A stretch of DNA of 64,000 nt, from contig NC_089390.1 of assembly GCF_003171515.1 (NCBI RefSeq), positions 7,006,001 to 7,070,000 of the forward strand. The letters are read 5' to 3'. The position numbers were made by a program, and so were the translations under genes. The notes under the pieces are model-generated. The model made no database searches. It saw nothing but the letters and a program-made list of their open reading frames with translations, and had not been told where the DNA came from. Below are positions 52,024 to 63,073 of the stretch, piece by piece (the first letter of the stretch is position 1; every line of letters begins with the position of its first letter). This stretch comes from Pyrenophora tritici-repentis. Its lineage: Eukaryota > Ascomycota > Dothideomycetes > Pleosporales > Pleosporaceae.

Positions 52024-54104
52024 CTAATTACCGCTGGTATCACCCACCCATTCCGCCTTCATCCTGCCCCAGAGCTCTTTGACATCCGTACGCATGTCTG
52101 ACCTGTAATCCCTCAACCTATTGATGACTTTGCTCGTGATGATCGAGCTGCGAAAGTACATGCAGGCATGGTACCACGGGTCATTCTGGTCATAAACAAC
52201 CAATTCCTCACAATCGTTGGTCATCTTCTCCGCCGCCTCCAGCAAAGCTTGCACTTCGCCCAGCAGCGGCACCATGGACAGAATGTCTTCATGAGGGGAA
52301 ACGATGGTCCTCTGTATGTGGAGGACAACACTCGCGCGCTTGAACATGGGGGCTATGTTGTTGAGCGCGGCTTTCACCAGGTTGTGGTTGATGAAGGAGG
52401 AGTCGATGGGAGGGAGACGGAGTTGGCCTACTGTGCTGTACGACCATATCTTGTATGCGGCTTGCTGAGTGTCGGACCACTGGAACGACTCCGCTGTGAG
52501 TGCATTGAGGGCATCATCCGACTGGTTGAGCCAGTCGAAGGCGTCGAAGTTGAGGAGGCCGGGAGGTGTTGCGCGGCTTGTGGCTGTGGGATGGGGGGCG
52601 CTTGAGGGGGCGCGGAGGGTTTCGATGTGGGTTTGGGTACCGGCTTTGATGAGAATGAGAGACCCGCGAAGGATACGGGGGCCATGGGAGCGAAGGCTGT
52701 CGGTGCAGGCTTGGGTACCGGCTTTGATGAGAATGAAAGGTCCTTGAAGGATACGGGGGCAGAGGGAGCGAAGGCTACTGGGGCGGGCTTGGGTACTGGT
52801 TTTGTGGAGTATGAGAGGCCCTCGAAAGACACTGGGGCGCTGGGAACAAAGGGTGTCGACGCGGGCTTGAGCACCGCTTGTGTCGGTGGAGGGAGACCCT
52901 GGAAAGAGAAAGGGAGTGGAAGAGGAGCTTGGATGGGCTCCGGGGCGGGGTGGGGTACCGCTGGTGCTGAGAATGATGGGGCCTGGAAGGATCCAGGTGG
53001 AGTGAGATGCTGTATGGTGATAGCAGGAGGAGGTGGAGGAGGAGCTTGAATGGACTCCGGGGTTGGAGGTACGTTGACGATGAAGGGGTGGAGGAGGTGG
53101 CCAAGCCCCATCCAGGACGCGAGATCGTGGTATCGGATGAGAAACATCCGGACATCCTCTTCGGGGGAGACTTGGAACTCGTATCCATAAGGTCGAAGCG
53201 CCTCCCAAAAGGCGAGGAGCGATTTCGTCCAGATCAGCCGGTCTGTGTTCAGACCGGTCAGACCGTTGGGAAAGAAAGGGAGCAGGTTCGTCTTTGCCTC
53301 TTCCATCATGCTTAGGAAGTGAAGGGCGGGTTCTCGGTATGCGCCGTTTGTGTTGAAGGCGACGAAAAGAAAATCCAGGGCTGCCATCATCTTGAACTCT
53401 TGGGCGGCGACAAGCTCCAGCATGCCAATCTGCATATCTTGGGCAGATGACTCTACAGCCGAGAGTCCGACCTGGATGATCTCAGGGCGGGGAGCTGGAG
53501 CAAGAGGAGCCTGGATGATCTCCGCGTTCAAAGGGGTGGTGATGGCGGGGGTGACAAGTGCGTGTGTAGGAGTGTGGGCGAGTTGAGGAGGTTGCTCGAC
53601 AGCCTTATGGGCAGGCTTGGCGACTACAACGTCCACAAAAGACACTTTACTGGCCTTGATAGTGGTCTGACTGTCTTTTGAGCTAGACGACGTCTCCTTG
53701 TTGGAGGTCTTGTCGTCTTGTGTAGGCAGACAGGCGACAGCATCAGTAGGCTCTTTGGCCTCGGTATGAAAGCTGTCACGACGCGGGTAGGTGGTACGTG
53801 GAATGTCCATTGGGTACAATGGTTGGCTGAAGTCGTGGCACCCAAAGGATTCTCCGGTGGCGCGGAAGTTCTTGAAAGGGAAATCAGGTGGTGGCGGGTA
53901 TGCGGGGAGCGGCTCCGGGATGGTAGGTAGGTCATGAGTGGCAGGCGCGTTGTCTATAGGCTCTACGTAGTCCGTGGACTGATCGGAGCCTTCTTCCTGG
54001 TCTGAACCGAAGACCAAGTTGAAAAGTAGGAGAACGGTTGCTGAGCAAATGAAGAGCGAGACCGCGAGCTCCAAGTATACAGTGAGTTGAGAGTAGCAGT
54101 TCAT
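52024..54104 (-). CDS. repeat-rich membrane-anchored protein with a reading-frame switch
   Basis: The ATG at 54104 opens a frame that runs to about 52428 (558 aa); it starts with a membrane helix (YLELAVSLFICSATVLLLFNL), then a disordered linker and a helical block (MMEEAKTNLLPFFPNGL). From about 52850 it holds three 26-residue repeats of the APVSFxxLSFSSKPVPKP type. A convincing C-terminal domain (NFDAFDWLNQSDDALNAL onward, ending at 52024) lies in another frame. An 80-nt GT-AG intron 52663-52584 would join them into 666 aa, but the donor (GTCTCT) is weak. Repeat slippage causing a frameshift is the alternative. No family is recognised. Confidence 0.55.
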
Positions 54105-54808
54105 GACGAAAGCTTAGATGTCGAATGAGAACAGGACGCTCCAGAGCATGAAAACGTTGAGAGTGATGACGCTGATGCAAACGATCTTTGCTTTGGTGCT
54201 GTAGCAGCTGCCACGCGAGCTGTCAGGACTAGTGAACGTAGCCCGGGTGCTGCGCTCTTGAATGTGCGACATTGTCGACATCGCGAAATATCGGAAAGAA
54301 TGTGTAAAGGTAGAGTGTGTGGTATATATGAAGACCGAGTTTGCAAGGCGGTTGCAATTTGAGTATTAGTTCGGGCAGTTGAGTAGAGAGAGGGAGAGAG
54401 AGAGACTGCGTGGTGGAGTGGTGTTTTGTAGTGTAGAGCAACGCAGGCAAGTGTGGGGAATGATCTGTGCCTAAAGTGTGTAATTTGTGGTGACGTTTTG
54501 TTAAAATGTCTTAGGCAGAAGCGCGTTGTATTGGCGGTCACTACGGGCAACTGGAAGCAACTGGAAAGCTTGGCGCGGCGGCTTCGAGAGTGAATGTCAG
54601 TGAGCGGGAACCCCACCAAACGCACAATGAGCAAGAACACAACAATTGGAACAGGCAGAAAACTTTGGGTAGCTGTAAGGAGGTAATCGATTAGCAGCTC
54701 GGAATTTACGTGGCAGTCTAGCGTTCGGTGATAATACAATGACTGACCGCAGATGAGAGATATAGGAATTGACTCACACACACCCACAATAGAAACGAAC
54801 CATCCACA
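54105..54808. other. promoter region of the repeat-rich protein gene
   Basis: 704 nt. A 228-codon minus-strand frame (54101-54787) overlaps the start of the repeat protein and reads as Ser/Thr/His-rich low complexity. I treat it as noncoding. GAGAGAGAGAGAGAG lies near 54389-54403. Confidence 0.45.
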
Positions 54809-55777
54809 TCAAGTCCTTCCAATGTGCAAATCTAGTGCCTTCGCCAAAACATACAGCATCTCTAACCTCACGCATTTAACCCCCTTAGCCTTCCCCATCC
54901 TCATCGGATTCCCCACAATGGCCTCCACCTCTATCCTCCTTCCCTGCTGCACATCCTGCAACATACTCGGCTCAATACCCGCATTCTTCGGAACCCTGTC
55001 CTGCGCCCTTCCAAGCTGCATTACCACCTCTTCGCGCGTAAACTCGTGACCATGGGCAGCAGCAACATCGCGAATCTCCAGCATGACGTCCAGAAGAACA
55101 GCAGCGGCTTCCTCCGAGGCAGTTAGGACTTCTGCGTCTTTGCTGAGTGTGAGGGCGCAGATTGGGTTCCAGGAGGCGTTGACGAAGAGCTTGAACCAGC
55201 GCTTTGTTTGGACGTCGGAGTGGAATTCTGCGGTGCCGCCGGCGGATGTGACAAGGGCTGTAAAGGCTTTTGCGTGCGTAGCTGAGGCGGAAGAGGGGTA
55301 GGGTCCTACTTGCAGCTTTTCGACTTCGCCGTGCTTGATGACGCCGGCTGGTCGTTGGGTGGTGGGGAGGTATACTACGGTGCTGATAATGGGGTTGTTG
55401 GGGAAGGCTTGGGCGTATTCGTCTTCGATGCCAACACCATTTTGTATCAACACAATGGCTGTGTGTCCAGGAGTTACGGCAGGTGCTATCAACTTTGGTA
55501 TCGTGTCTGGTATGGCTTTGCTGCAGACAATCATGTAGTCGTATGGTTGTGTGGCTTTTTCTGCTGCCTCGATGCAGTCGTGGGTGACGTCTGGCTTGAA
55601 GCGTATACCTTGCCCGAAGATTGACGAGTTGATTATAAACCCATCTTTCTTAACAACATCGTAATTGGAGCGGCAGACTGTGGTGGTAGAAGCTACTTTG
55701 CTTAGCAAATAGAGATAAATCGCGCCGACACTGCCAGCGCCAAAGAGGAGAACCCTTGGCTGTGCTTCAGACGACAT
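54809..55777 (-). CDS. ketopantoate reductase-like dehydrogenase (PanE/ApbA family)
   Basis: This single exon encodes 322 aa. The N-terminus has the NAD(P)-binding Rossmann motif VLLFGAGSVGAIYLYLL. Later pieces fit the family: YDYMIVCSKA, VLIQNGVGIEDEY, and the helical C-terminal domain with KLFVNASWNPICALT. The family reduces 2-dehydropantoate to pantoate with NADPH, but fungi contain several paralogues with unknown substrates. I see no organelle signal. Closeness to the true pantothenate enzyme cannot be decided here. Confidence 0.85.
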   Translation of the reverse strand: MSSEAQPRVLLFGAGSVGAIYLYLLSKVASTTTVCRSNYDVVKKDGFIINSSIFGQGIRFKPDVTHDCIEAAEKATQPYDYMIVCSKAIPDTIPKLIAPAVTPGHTAIVLIQNGVGIEDEYAQAFPNNPIISTVVYLPTTQRPAGVIKHGEVEKLQVGPYPSSASATHAKAFTALVTSAGGTAEFHSDVQTKRWFKLFVNASWNPICALTLSKDAEVLTASEEAAAVLLDVMLEIRDVAAAHGHEFTREEVVMQLGRAQDRVPKNAGIEPSMLQDVQQGRRIEVEAIVGNPMRMGKAKGVKCVRLEMLYVLAKALDLHIGRT

Positions 55778-56593
55778 TTTACAATCCAGCCAGTTGTATC
55801 AATTCGTGTAGCAAGCCTCATCACGTTCAACGGTTGGTTGATGCCGACGATATCAAAGTTTTATCTCCGGGGATATCTCCGCCACGCCTTCTCCGTCCGC
55901 TAGTGCTAGCGAGATAGCCGCCATGCTTCCTGCCCGCCGGTACTACCAAATCCGTTAAGACGGCCTGAGTAAGCCATTTATTTGTGACGATCGATGCCTG
56001 TCGCATGCTCAAAGCGGAAGGATATTCGACTCCCTAGCAACTAAGTTAAGACTTTTATCTTGGAAATGTCTTGTCGCAAACCTAAGCCACACACGATGAC
56101 AACCCGTGGCTGCCTTGTCCGTCATCGAAACAAACCTTGTTCATCACGAAGACGCTGTGTTTACTCATACTCAGCACGCGGGAGCTCTTCCCATTCACCG
56201 GTACACAACATCACGAGTAGACAGATTTCTCAGCTCTTTTCAGCTGCACGGTGGATCCGCGCAGCTGGTCCGTGGCTTCTGCGCCCAATCTCAGCCTGGA
56301 GGTCGATTGGCTAGGCCCCGTGTCCCGTACCGCAATCCTGCATGCAGGGCCAGGAGCGGCTGGTCAAGCTATGTTGAATTCGCTGTTCCCAAGGGCGCTG
56401 GGTGACAATCTCCCAGTCGTATGATGCGGCTAGTGGAGCTGTCAGCGTCTTGGTAGCTAAACATCTAAGTAGGCGTCCAGCCGCAGTCATAACCACCACG
56501 GATCGGCCCGATCATTGCGAATGGTTTGGCTGTTATTGTTTGAGTGCTCACTACACGCTTTTTGCGCCGACTCACATACTCCTCACACTCACA
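55778..56593. other. divergent promoter region
   Basis: 816 nt between the ketopantoate reductase-like gene and the next plus-strand gene. Small frames on both strands have no motif. Confidence 0.45.
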
Positions 56594-57351
56594 ATGAAGA
56601 ACCGGCTACTTCTTCTTTTCACGACGTTCGCGACACGGGCGCTGGCGGCGAGCCAGATTGCGCTGTTTACAGATGGTAATTGTCAAGATTCGCTACGCGG
56701 ACTCGAAGGCCCGAATGGATATCCTAATGGTACCTGTACGGACTTGAGGCGCAGTGGGCCGTATGGGAGCTTTCAGGTGGTAGGATTAGACCCGGGTTGC
56801 ACAGGTACGCGACAGACCCGTCTTTGTGAGACATGGAGAACTAGGGCTGACGTGCATGCGACAAAGTCACTATTTATGCGAAAGATACTACGACCGACCC
56901 GTGTTCTGGATACGCCCAAGAGATTCAGCCTGTCGAGTGTTTCAACTCGACTTTTGTATACTACAGTATTGACTTCTGCGATCCCAGTGGCGCTCAGTCA
57001 CCATCTCCTAAACCAGCGCTGTCGCAAACTCCAACACCGACCCCGAACTCCTCGAAAATATCAACAGGCGCGATAGCGGGTGCCGCAGTTGGCGGGGTCA
57101 TAGGGCTGGGTATCATACTGGGGCTAATACTGCTTTTCGTCATAAAGAGGCGGAGGTCGAGACGGATACAAGAGACTCCCGGGACTACGGAACGGATGAA
57201 CAACGAACCAGTTGAGGTGCATGGAGGACATATGCAGGAACTAGGGCCGGGAACGGTGGCTTACAAACATCACGCTTTCGAAGTTGAGCAGCCACCTATC
57301 GAACTCGCAGCTAACGAGACGGGGCGAGATCACGCGCAGAGACTACACTAG
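56594..57351 (+). CDS. secreted-domain single-pass membrane protein
   Basis: Two exons (56594-56804 and 56867-57351) with a 62-nt intron (GTACGC to AAAG) give 231 aa. A signal peptide (MKNRLLLLFTTFATRALA) precedes a small ectodomain with six Cys (CQDSLRG, GTCTDLRR, PGCTVTIY, DPCSGY, VECFNS, DFCDPSG). A Ser/Pro/Thr linker, a membrane helix (GAIAGAAVGGVIGLGIILGLILLFVI), RRRSRR and a tail ending with IELAANETG follow. The tail motif resembles that of the gene at 37565. Such proteins are common in Dothideomycetes; function unknown. Confidence 0.72.
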
Positions 57352-57554
57352 CACTGAATAGGCTTGCTTTACAGGCTAATAACATTTTTGTGCGCTTTGT
57401 ATTCATGTGAAGTCGAGATACACAGTATATGGAGTCTATACATGCTAATGTCCAAGTTGAAGGAGAAACCAAAGAAACAAAGTAAATGCAAAAACAAAGG
57501 ACTCTTCCAACAATACCATCAGGCCAGCTGATTCGGATACCGCTTCCGATAGTG

Positions 57555-58829
57555 CTATGACACAACCCAATCCCCATCCTTATATACAACAAGCCCAACC
57601 AAAGCCAGCTTCGCCAGCAGAAAGCATACGCGAAACGGATACACCCCGCCCGCGTGGCTCTCCGCAGCATACGAACCCAGACATGTCTTACACCACTCGC
57701 CCCGCGTGGCACTAAGCGCAAGTTTAATGTCCTTGTTGCTCGACAAATTCAGTTGACGTCCATGCAACGAACCACAGTGTATGTGCGTCCATGGATGAAC
57801 GATGGAAGCCTTGTCATCATACAAGGAGCTAAAGGACGCATCCTGGATCTGCGGCATTGTGCCGATGACTTCCAGTGACTCGCGCCAATTGCCGGTGATG
57901 AAGCCCACCCGCTTGAGGTATAGCGTCTCCAATGTGTCTGCGTGAAGACGTAGGAAAGCTACCCAATCGTCGTGCGGGAAAAAAACGTTGTAGATATCAA
58001 GGTGTCGTAGCTTAGCCTTGTTGCGCAGTCCGACTGATGGGGAAGGGAGGTCAAGAGAGAAGCCGTTTCCGTAAAAAGCCAGCTCTAGCACATTTGGCGT
58101 GGACGTCAGGAGGCGCTTTATCCAGTCTGGATTCGCGTTGTCCGTTAGGCTGATGGCGCGGACTTGGTTGGCAAAATGCTGGTTCCAAGCGGGCGAGGCG
58201 ATATCGAAGAATGGTTTCTTCATTCCTGCTGGGGTATCTGTGCCCCAGAAGTCGAAGAGGAGATCCATCTTGTCATGGATATTGGCTTCTTCAAGGGTCT
58301 GCATGACGAGCTCGTAGACGCGATCGTAGCCTCGAGTGTGGGAGTGGAAGGGAATATCATCGTCGCCGAACAGCTGCTTTAGTGCGCAGGTGATTGCACG
58401 ATTTGGGGACAAGTCTTCCTGGGGTACGGCGAACGCTGCCACTGTCTGTAGATTCTTGAGTACCTGAAAAACTTCGGTAAGAATTGTACGATCCATTCTT
58501 GATTGCTCAACGCTCAGTTGCAGATCCTTGTGCTGTTTGAACTGTTCTCCGCACACCGTCACCCGATGGACGTACTTGGCGAAAGCAGGATGATGACAAA
58601 TTTTCAGGAGTGTTGTGAGACTAGTCGGGTGTAAGAAGACTGCGAGGTGCCGGAAAAAACGCTTTCCAAAGATATTGACCGTGTGGCCGTTCAGTGCGCG
58701 GCATACTCGGCGGATGTTGATGAGATCGGGATCCTCGAGGTGGACAGAGATATATTCCAGAAGTTCAGGCGGAAAGGAAAGGAGGGGAAATGGTGCCTCC
58801 AATTCTTGGGAGATAAGAGTGTTGTCCAT
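57555..58829 (-). CDS. F-box protein
   Basis: This single exon encodes 424 aa. Residues 15-60 form an F-box-type start: LLSFPPELLEYISVHLEDPDLINIRRVCRAL. The rest is helical and beta-strand-like, with leucine-rich stretches (LRHLDIYNVFF, LETLYLKRVGF) hinting at a leucine-rich-repeat-type fold. F-box proteins recruit substrates to SCF ubiquitin ligases; its target is unknown. The gene is convergent with the membrane protein gene ending at 57351. Confidence 0.78.
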   Translation of the reverse strand: MDNTLISQELEAPFPLLSFPPELLEYISVHLEDPDLINIRRVCRALNGHTVNIFGKRFFRHLAVFLHPTSLTTLLKICHHPAFAKYVHRVTVCGEQFKQHKDLQLSVEQSRMDRTILTEVFQVLKNLQTVAAFAVPQEDLSPNRAITCALKQLFGDDDIPFHSHTRGYDRVYELVMQTLEEANIHDKMDLLFDFWGTDTPAGMKKPFFDIASPAWNQHFANQVRAISLTDNANPDWIKRLLTSTPNVLELAFYGNGFSLDLPSPSVGLRNKAKLRHLDIYNVFFPHDDWVAFLRLHADTLETLYLKRVGFITGNWRESLEVIGTMPQIQDASFSSLYDDKASIVHPWTHIHCGSLHGRQLNLSSNKDIKLALSATRGEWCKTCLGSYAAESHAGGVYPFRVCFLLAKLALVGLVVYKDGDWVVS

Positions 58830-60052
58830 GGTGGAAATCGAGACTGTTTGATCTTATTCAAGGTTGTGGCTGTGTTATACAGTCAGGTGGAGTGGGATAA
58901 TAATTGGAGGATAGAAGGCCGTGATTAAATGTATGTGGTCCTAACCACAGATTTGTGCCAAGAGTGCCCGATTATGTGTGTACACACGTGGGGTGAACCA
59001 TGGTCGATGAAGCACGTACTTTAGCGTTCACCAGGACGTAAGGATTACAACGACTACATGCCCACTTTGATCGTAGAGTAAAAACTTTCAAGTGCAAAAT
59101 TTCCACAAACCATAGCTGCCGAAAAGACTCTAGGACACCCAAATCCTCATCCCTGAAAATCCGACGTCCGTCTTCCTTCAAACTCACGATTGGTTGCCAG
59201 GGGTCAATATAATCACTCCCATCTAGACGTCTACAGATGGCCACGATTGACTCCATCGTCAGATTAAGTAAGCGAAAGTTTTGACAATACACAGAGCCTT
59301 TCATGGACAGTAGGGGTTTCCTGAAAATACTAACTGTTGCGGTATTGAGGTAGTTGGGAAGGTTTGTAGAAAGAGGAGATACTGATTTGCGAGCTGCTGC
59401 TGTGTATAACAAAAAAAACATTTATAGTTTGGAAAGTGGTGAGGTATAGTAAAAGTGAAAAAGCTGGGTAGAGCTCTCGTCCAAATCATGTTATCGATGG
59501 TTCTCCAGTTTGGTGCGCTAAAGATGGGTACTGTGGTACTGTGATATAAAAACTTCGCGCGCACACGAAAGAATTCATCCCCTCACCTGGAAATTGGTGT
59601 ACTGGACTGCTTATAACATTAACGAAGGTAAAGATATTACAAACACGCCTGTTTCCTTGAACAATCGCTGACTGAATTGTTGAACATCAGCACCGGCGAA
59701 AACGAACGTCCTAGAGTATACCTAAGTGGAGCATCAACAGGAATACAGAGTGCGATCCATGATTGATTAGACATAAGTCTGTCCTGGTCTATATAATGTG
59801 TAAAGCAGTGGCCCCCAAGTGCAAATCGTATCTGCTAGATAACCCAAACAAGTATCCAAATACAACAACCTCATCCATATAACTCCTTATACTATATCTA
59901 TCAACCCAATATCCTAAAGACGCCTCATAAACTTCCAAACCCCATTTGATATGCAAGTGATTCACTTTGCGTGAATGCAAGTAGCAGAAACTCCTAGGCA
60001 ATAGTGCCGATAAGTTGAACCTTTGCGCCGGAAAATAGACTTGTGATGTGTC
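58830..60052. other. intergenic region with weak minus-strand frames
   Basis: About 1.2 kb. Two overlapping minus-strand frames (58972-59421 and 59301-59564) contain stretches such as DPWQPIVSLKEDGRRIFRDEDLG that look protein-like, but I cannot fit a start, introns or a family. They may be remnants of an F-box-type gene like the one just upstream, or not coding at all. Confidence 0.35.
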
Positions 60053-60937
60053 TCATAGCATCTTTCTTTTCTTCGGTTGGAACATGCTGTATGGTTCTCT
60101 CTTCCTCTTGGGTGGTGGGGCGACTCCGGACGGACCAGTTGATGCTACCGGCTTAGGCGCGTTGAACTGCTGACCTGCTGGAAGCGACGTTCTTGTCGGG
60201 GGTGCTGGCCTCTGTTTGATGCGGGCCTGGGCCGCCGATGCCGATGCCGATGGTTGTTGCTCAGGCTTCTTAGCCACTGGTGCTGCTTGTTCGCGCGGAG
60301 CCTTGGTCTCTTCCATCCGAACCATGCGTGCCGGAGCTTGCCTGACGGTAGTCTTTCTCTGGGCGAGAATGTGTGCGGGTATATGGGAGGCCTTGGGGCG
60401 TTCACGTCCACGGTCAAACATGCCTCGCTTCAGTTTGTCGAAAGCGACCTTGCCCGTCTTTACAGGCGCACCAGAAGGCACGCCCCAAGGAGTGGATGTG
60501 CGCCCAGTGAAGACACGGCTAGCGCCTGCACCATATGCCATCCGACTATCCACGATCATCGTCTTGTTCTGAGCGCGATCGTTCTGCAACGCCTTCATCT
60601 TCTGTTTCAGAGCCACCTCGTCGGCATGTTTTTCAATCTCCGCATCCCTCTTAAGTTTGCGATAGACCTTTCCCCAGTTATTCGGATCTTTGGGCTCATG
60701 AGGCTTCTTGCTCCAATCTGGTATGTCTCGCTTGATGAAGCGAAGCCAGATCTCGCCCGTCTCGCCAAGTATTTGTGGGCATTTCGTCTCAAGCTCCGCG
60801 AGCTGATCTGGGTTTTGTATGAATCTGAGGACAGGTGGACCGAGGAAAGAGTAGGGCAAGTCGCCAATATCGCGGACAAGGTCGATGTTCTTAATGAGCC
60901 GCTGACGAGCCAGCTCGTAGAGGCTTTGAACCGGCAT
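60053..60937 (-). CDS. ela1: Elongin A-like transcription factor subunit
   Basis: This single exon encodes 294 aa. The N-terminus holds the Elongin A domain: SLYELARQRLIKNIDLV (BC-box-like helix), then DIGDLPYSFLGPPVLRFI (F-box-like) and LRFIKRDIP. The rest is basic and disordered, ending with PKKRKML. In yeast Ela1 binds Elongin C (Elc1) and Cul3 to ubiquitinate stalled RNA polymerase II, while the mammalian protein also stimulates elongation. The gene is divergent from the thoc7-like gene (481 nt). Confidence 0.88.
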   Translation of the reverse strand: MPVQSLYELARQRLIKNIDLVRDIGDLPYSFLGPPVLRFIQNPDQLAELETKCPQILGETGEIWLRFIKRDIPDWSKKPHEPKDPNNWGKVYRKLKRDAEIEKHADEVALKQKMKALQNDRAQNKTMIVDSRMAYGAGASRVFTGRTSTPWGVPSGAPVKTGKVAFDKLKRGMFDRGRERPKASHIPAHILAQRKTTVRQAPARMVRMEETKAPREQAAPVAKKPEQQPSASASAAQARIKQRPAPPTRTSLPAGQQFNAPKPVASTGPSGVAPPPKRKREPYSMFQPKKRKML

Positions 60938-61418
60938 GGTTGGTATGACGGTAGTGTTGCGGACGGTGGATTTTAGATGGTAAGAGTATAGGAGAAGGGT
61001 GGTATGTTTGCGAGGAGGTTGCGCGAGTGTCTACTGGTTGTTAAAGGTCGTGGATGGGGATGTGGTCGTATGTGATAGGAAGTTTAGGACCGCAACGCCG
61101 GGAACCGTGGATGGGGCTGAAGCCCACAGAATTTACAACATGATGATGTAAGCCTATTCTTTGTTTGGAAAAGTTCTTTACGCAACAGCGCTCGTTAAGC
61201 GAAAGACAACAAAGGTGAGAGGAGGGGATGCGAATGTGGAAGCGAATGTGATTGACGTCTGAGTATGGGCCACGAGGCTAGTGAAGACCCCTGCCAAACG
61301 CGGCGATCACTATTGAACTTCACCACCGCGCCTTGGAAGACAGCGGAAAACGTCGACAAACGTCGACAAACGTCACAACTAAACACCATTCCCAACCCTG
61401 TCGCCACACCAAGACACA
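60938..61418. other. divergent promoter region of ela1 and the THO gene
   Basis: 481 nt between two divergent start codons. A repeated CGTCGACAAA unit lies at 61350-61369, just before the plus-strand gene. No gene is seen. Confidence 0.5.
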
Positions 61419-62509
61419 ATGGCGATTAAAGATTGGGGTTTACTGTCGCAAACAGATGAAGGTAAAGCTAGCCGTAGCCCGTCTCGAAGCTCATCCTCAC
61501 ACCAACAGATGCGCTTCACAATGTTTCGCGACTCCTTGCCGTCGAGGCCCGTCCGTACACGAACGCCGCTGGTCGCCTACTGAAGCCCGAATTCTTCGAG
61601 GATGCGCGCCCGAAACAACTGCCCTCTCCACCGCCAGATGCTTCAGCCGCCGAGGAGGAGGCCGCAGCGATAGTAGTTGAGCGTGAACAGCAGGTACACA
61701 ACATCGAGATATGGCGCAAAGACATTATGAACGAGCTGTCGCTTCTCGACTTTGCCATTCTCCGCGCCGAATTCACTACGAAAAGCAACCACACGGAGCG
61801 CGAGCGATACGCTGTAGACAAAACAGCTATTGAAGCCAAGCAGGAGCACGTCCGAAAGACCATAGAAGATCTGCGCGTGCGCCTAGTCGAGGCCAAGGAG
61901 ACGCTTGCCGTGCGCAAGAAGTACGATGAGCTGACGGAGAAGATCACTAGCAGCAAGATGCTGAAGCCTCGGGATGAGCAAGCACTAGCTCACGTTAAGC
62001 TGGACCAGGAGATTTCGGAACTCGAGCATGAAGTACAGTCAGCAAAGGATACGTGGAGTGACCGACGCACCCAGTTTGGACGTATTGAAGAGGAGGCACG
62101 GGGGATGCTGCGCATGATCAAAGACGAGAAGGAGGAGGCCGAGCGCAAAGAGGGCATGATGAAGGATGATGACGGCGAGGGTGAGGGCAGCACTTCGAGA
62201 GGAGACATTAGCCACGCTGGTACGCCGCGACCTGATGGTGGCATGACGCCCGGGCATGCCAGTCAGAGTGGAGAGGCATCGTCGCTGCGAGTCCCGCCAC
62301 ATGATCGCCTAAGGCCTCTGTCGCGCGAAGTAAGCGTCGTGCGGTCGCCTGCCAGATCTAATGTTGTTGATGACACGGAAATGGCCGATTCAGGAGCGAA
62401 CTCTGGGGATGCTCATGCGGACTACTCTTCCGGCCTAGAAGAGGGCGAGGATTTGGAGGACGGTGAGGAGGATGGCGAAGAGCCTTCGATTGATATGGAC
62501 GAGTCGTGA
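61419..62509 (+). CDS. thoc7: THO complex subunit 7 (Thoc7/Mft1-type)
   Basis: Two exons (61419-61461 and 61509-62509) with a 47-nt intron (GTAAAG, CAACAG) give 347 aa. The spliced start reads MAIKDWGLLSQTDEDALHNV. A central coiled coil of about 150 aa carries the family core RKKYDELTEKITSSKMLKPRDEQ, followed by LDQEISELEHE. The C-terminal third is disordered and very acidic (EEGEDLEDGEEDGEEP). Thoc7 belongs to the THO core complex that couples transcription to mRNA export and prevents R-loops. Convergent with the tubulin cofactor A gene (114 nt apart). Confidence 0.85.
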
Positions 62510-62623
62510 TCATTCGGGGCGAATCGGTCATGTTGACGATTTTATTTGCATAGCGCGGTGTTCAGGGTATCAATTCTTCTTGTCTTCTGTAGTGTCTGAA
62601 ACCATCCCCATAACCTTCAAAAA

Positions 62624-63073
62624 CTAAGATGCCTCGTTCATGGCCGCCTTACCCTGGGCAATGGCTTCCTTTGCCTTTGTAACCTCTTCCTCTGGCGCCT
62701 CACCACCGTTGCCTTCCTATGTTATGGTTAGCACAGCTACAACCAATCTCCACATCTCTTGACTTACAAGCTCCTCTTCCAGCCTCTCGATCGCCTGCTC
62801 AATCTTGGTCTTCATGCCAGGCAGCACGTTCTTGGTCTCCTGGAGTGCTTGACGCTACCGGGGGTCAATGTATGCTCCACAATAGTGACATGACAATTTG
62901 TCAACACATACCTCCTGTTTCAACGTGTACTCGGCGTTTTCATCACCCTCGCTGGTCTCTGCCTTCTTGATGCGCGCTTCCTGTTGCTCAATCTCCTTGT
63001 GATAGCTCTTTTCCTCCTTGACCAAGCGGGTCACGACGCCGGTTGCTATCTTGAGTTTGGAGGGAGGTGCCAT
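62624..63073 (-). CDS. RBL2: tubulin-specific chaperone A (tubulin cofactor A, Rbl2-type)
   Basis: Three exons (63073-62912, 62854-62768, 62716-62624) with introns of 57 and 51 nt give 113 aa. Splicing joins TLKQE to RQALQETKNV and LEEEL to EGNGGE, restoring the family's three-helix layout: KLKIATGVVTRLVKEEKSY, the heptad helix around RQALQETKNVLPGMKTKI, and the final helix. Tubulin cofactor A captures beta-tubulin released from the chaperonin and buffers its level. Length fits the family (about 110 aa). It diverges from mcm4 (467 nt between starts). Confidence 0.93.

Noticed and set aside
52168..53049. Plus-strand frames across the repeat protein
   Set aside because: Glycine-rich antisense readings of the proline-rich repeats.
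54101..54787. 228-codon minus-strand frame overlapping the start of the repeat protein
   Set aside because: Its translation is Ser/Thr/His-rich from a promoter with GA repeats; overlap with a better gene start makes it unlikely.
58972..59564. Two overlapping minus-strand frames with partly plausible protein
   Set aside because: No way to join them by introns with a clear start; kept only as a possible remnant.
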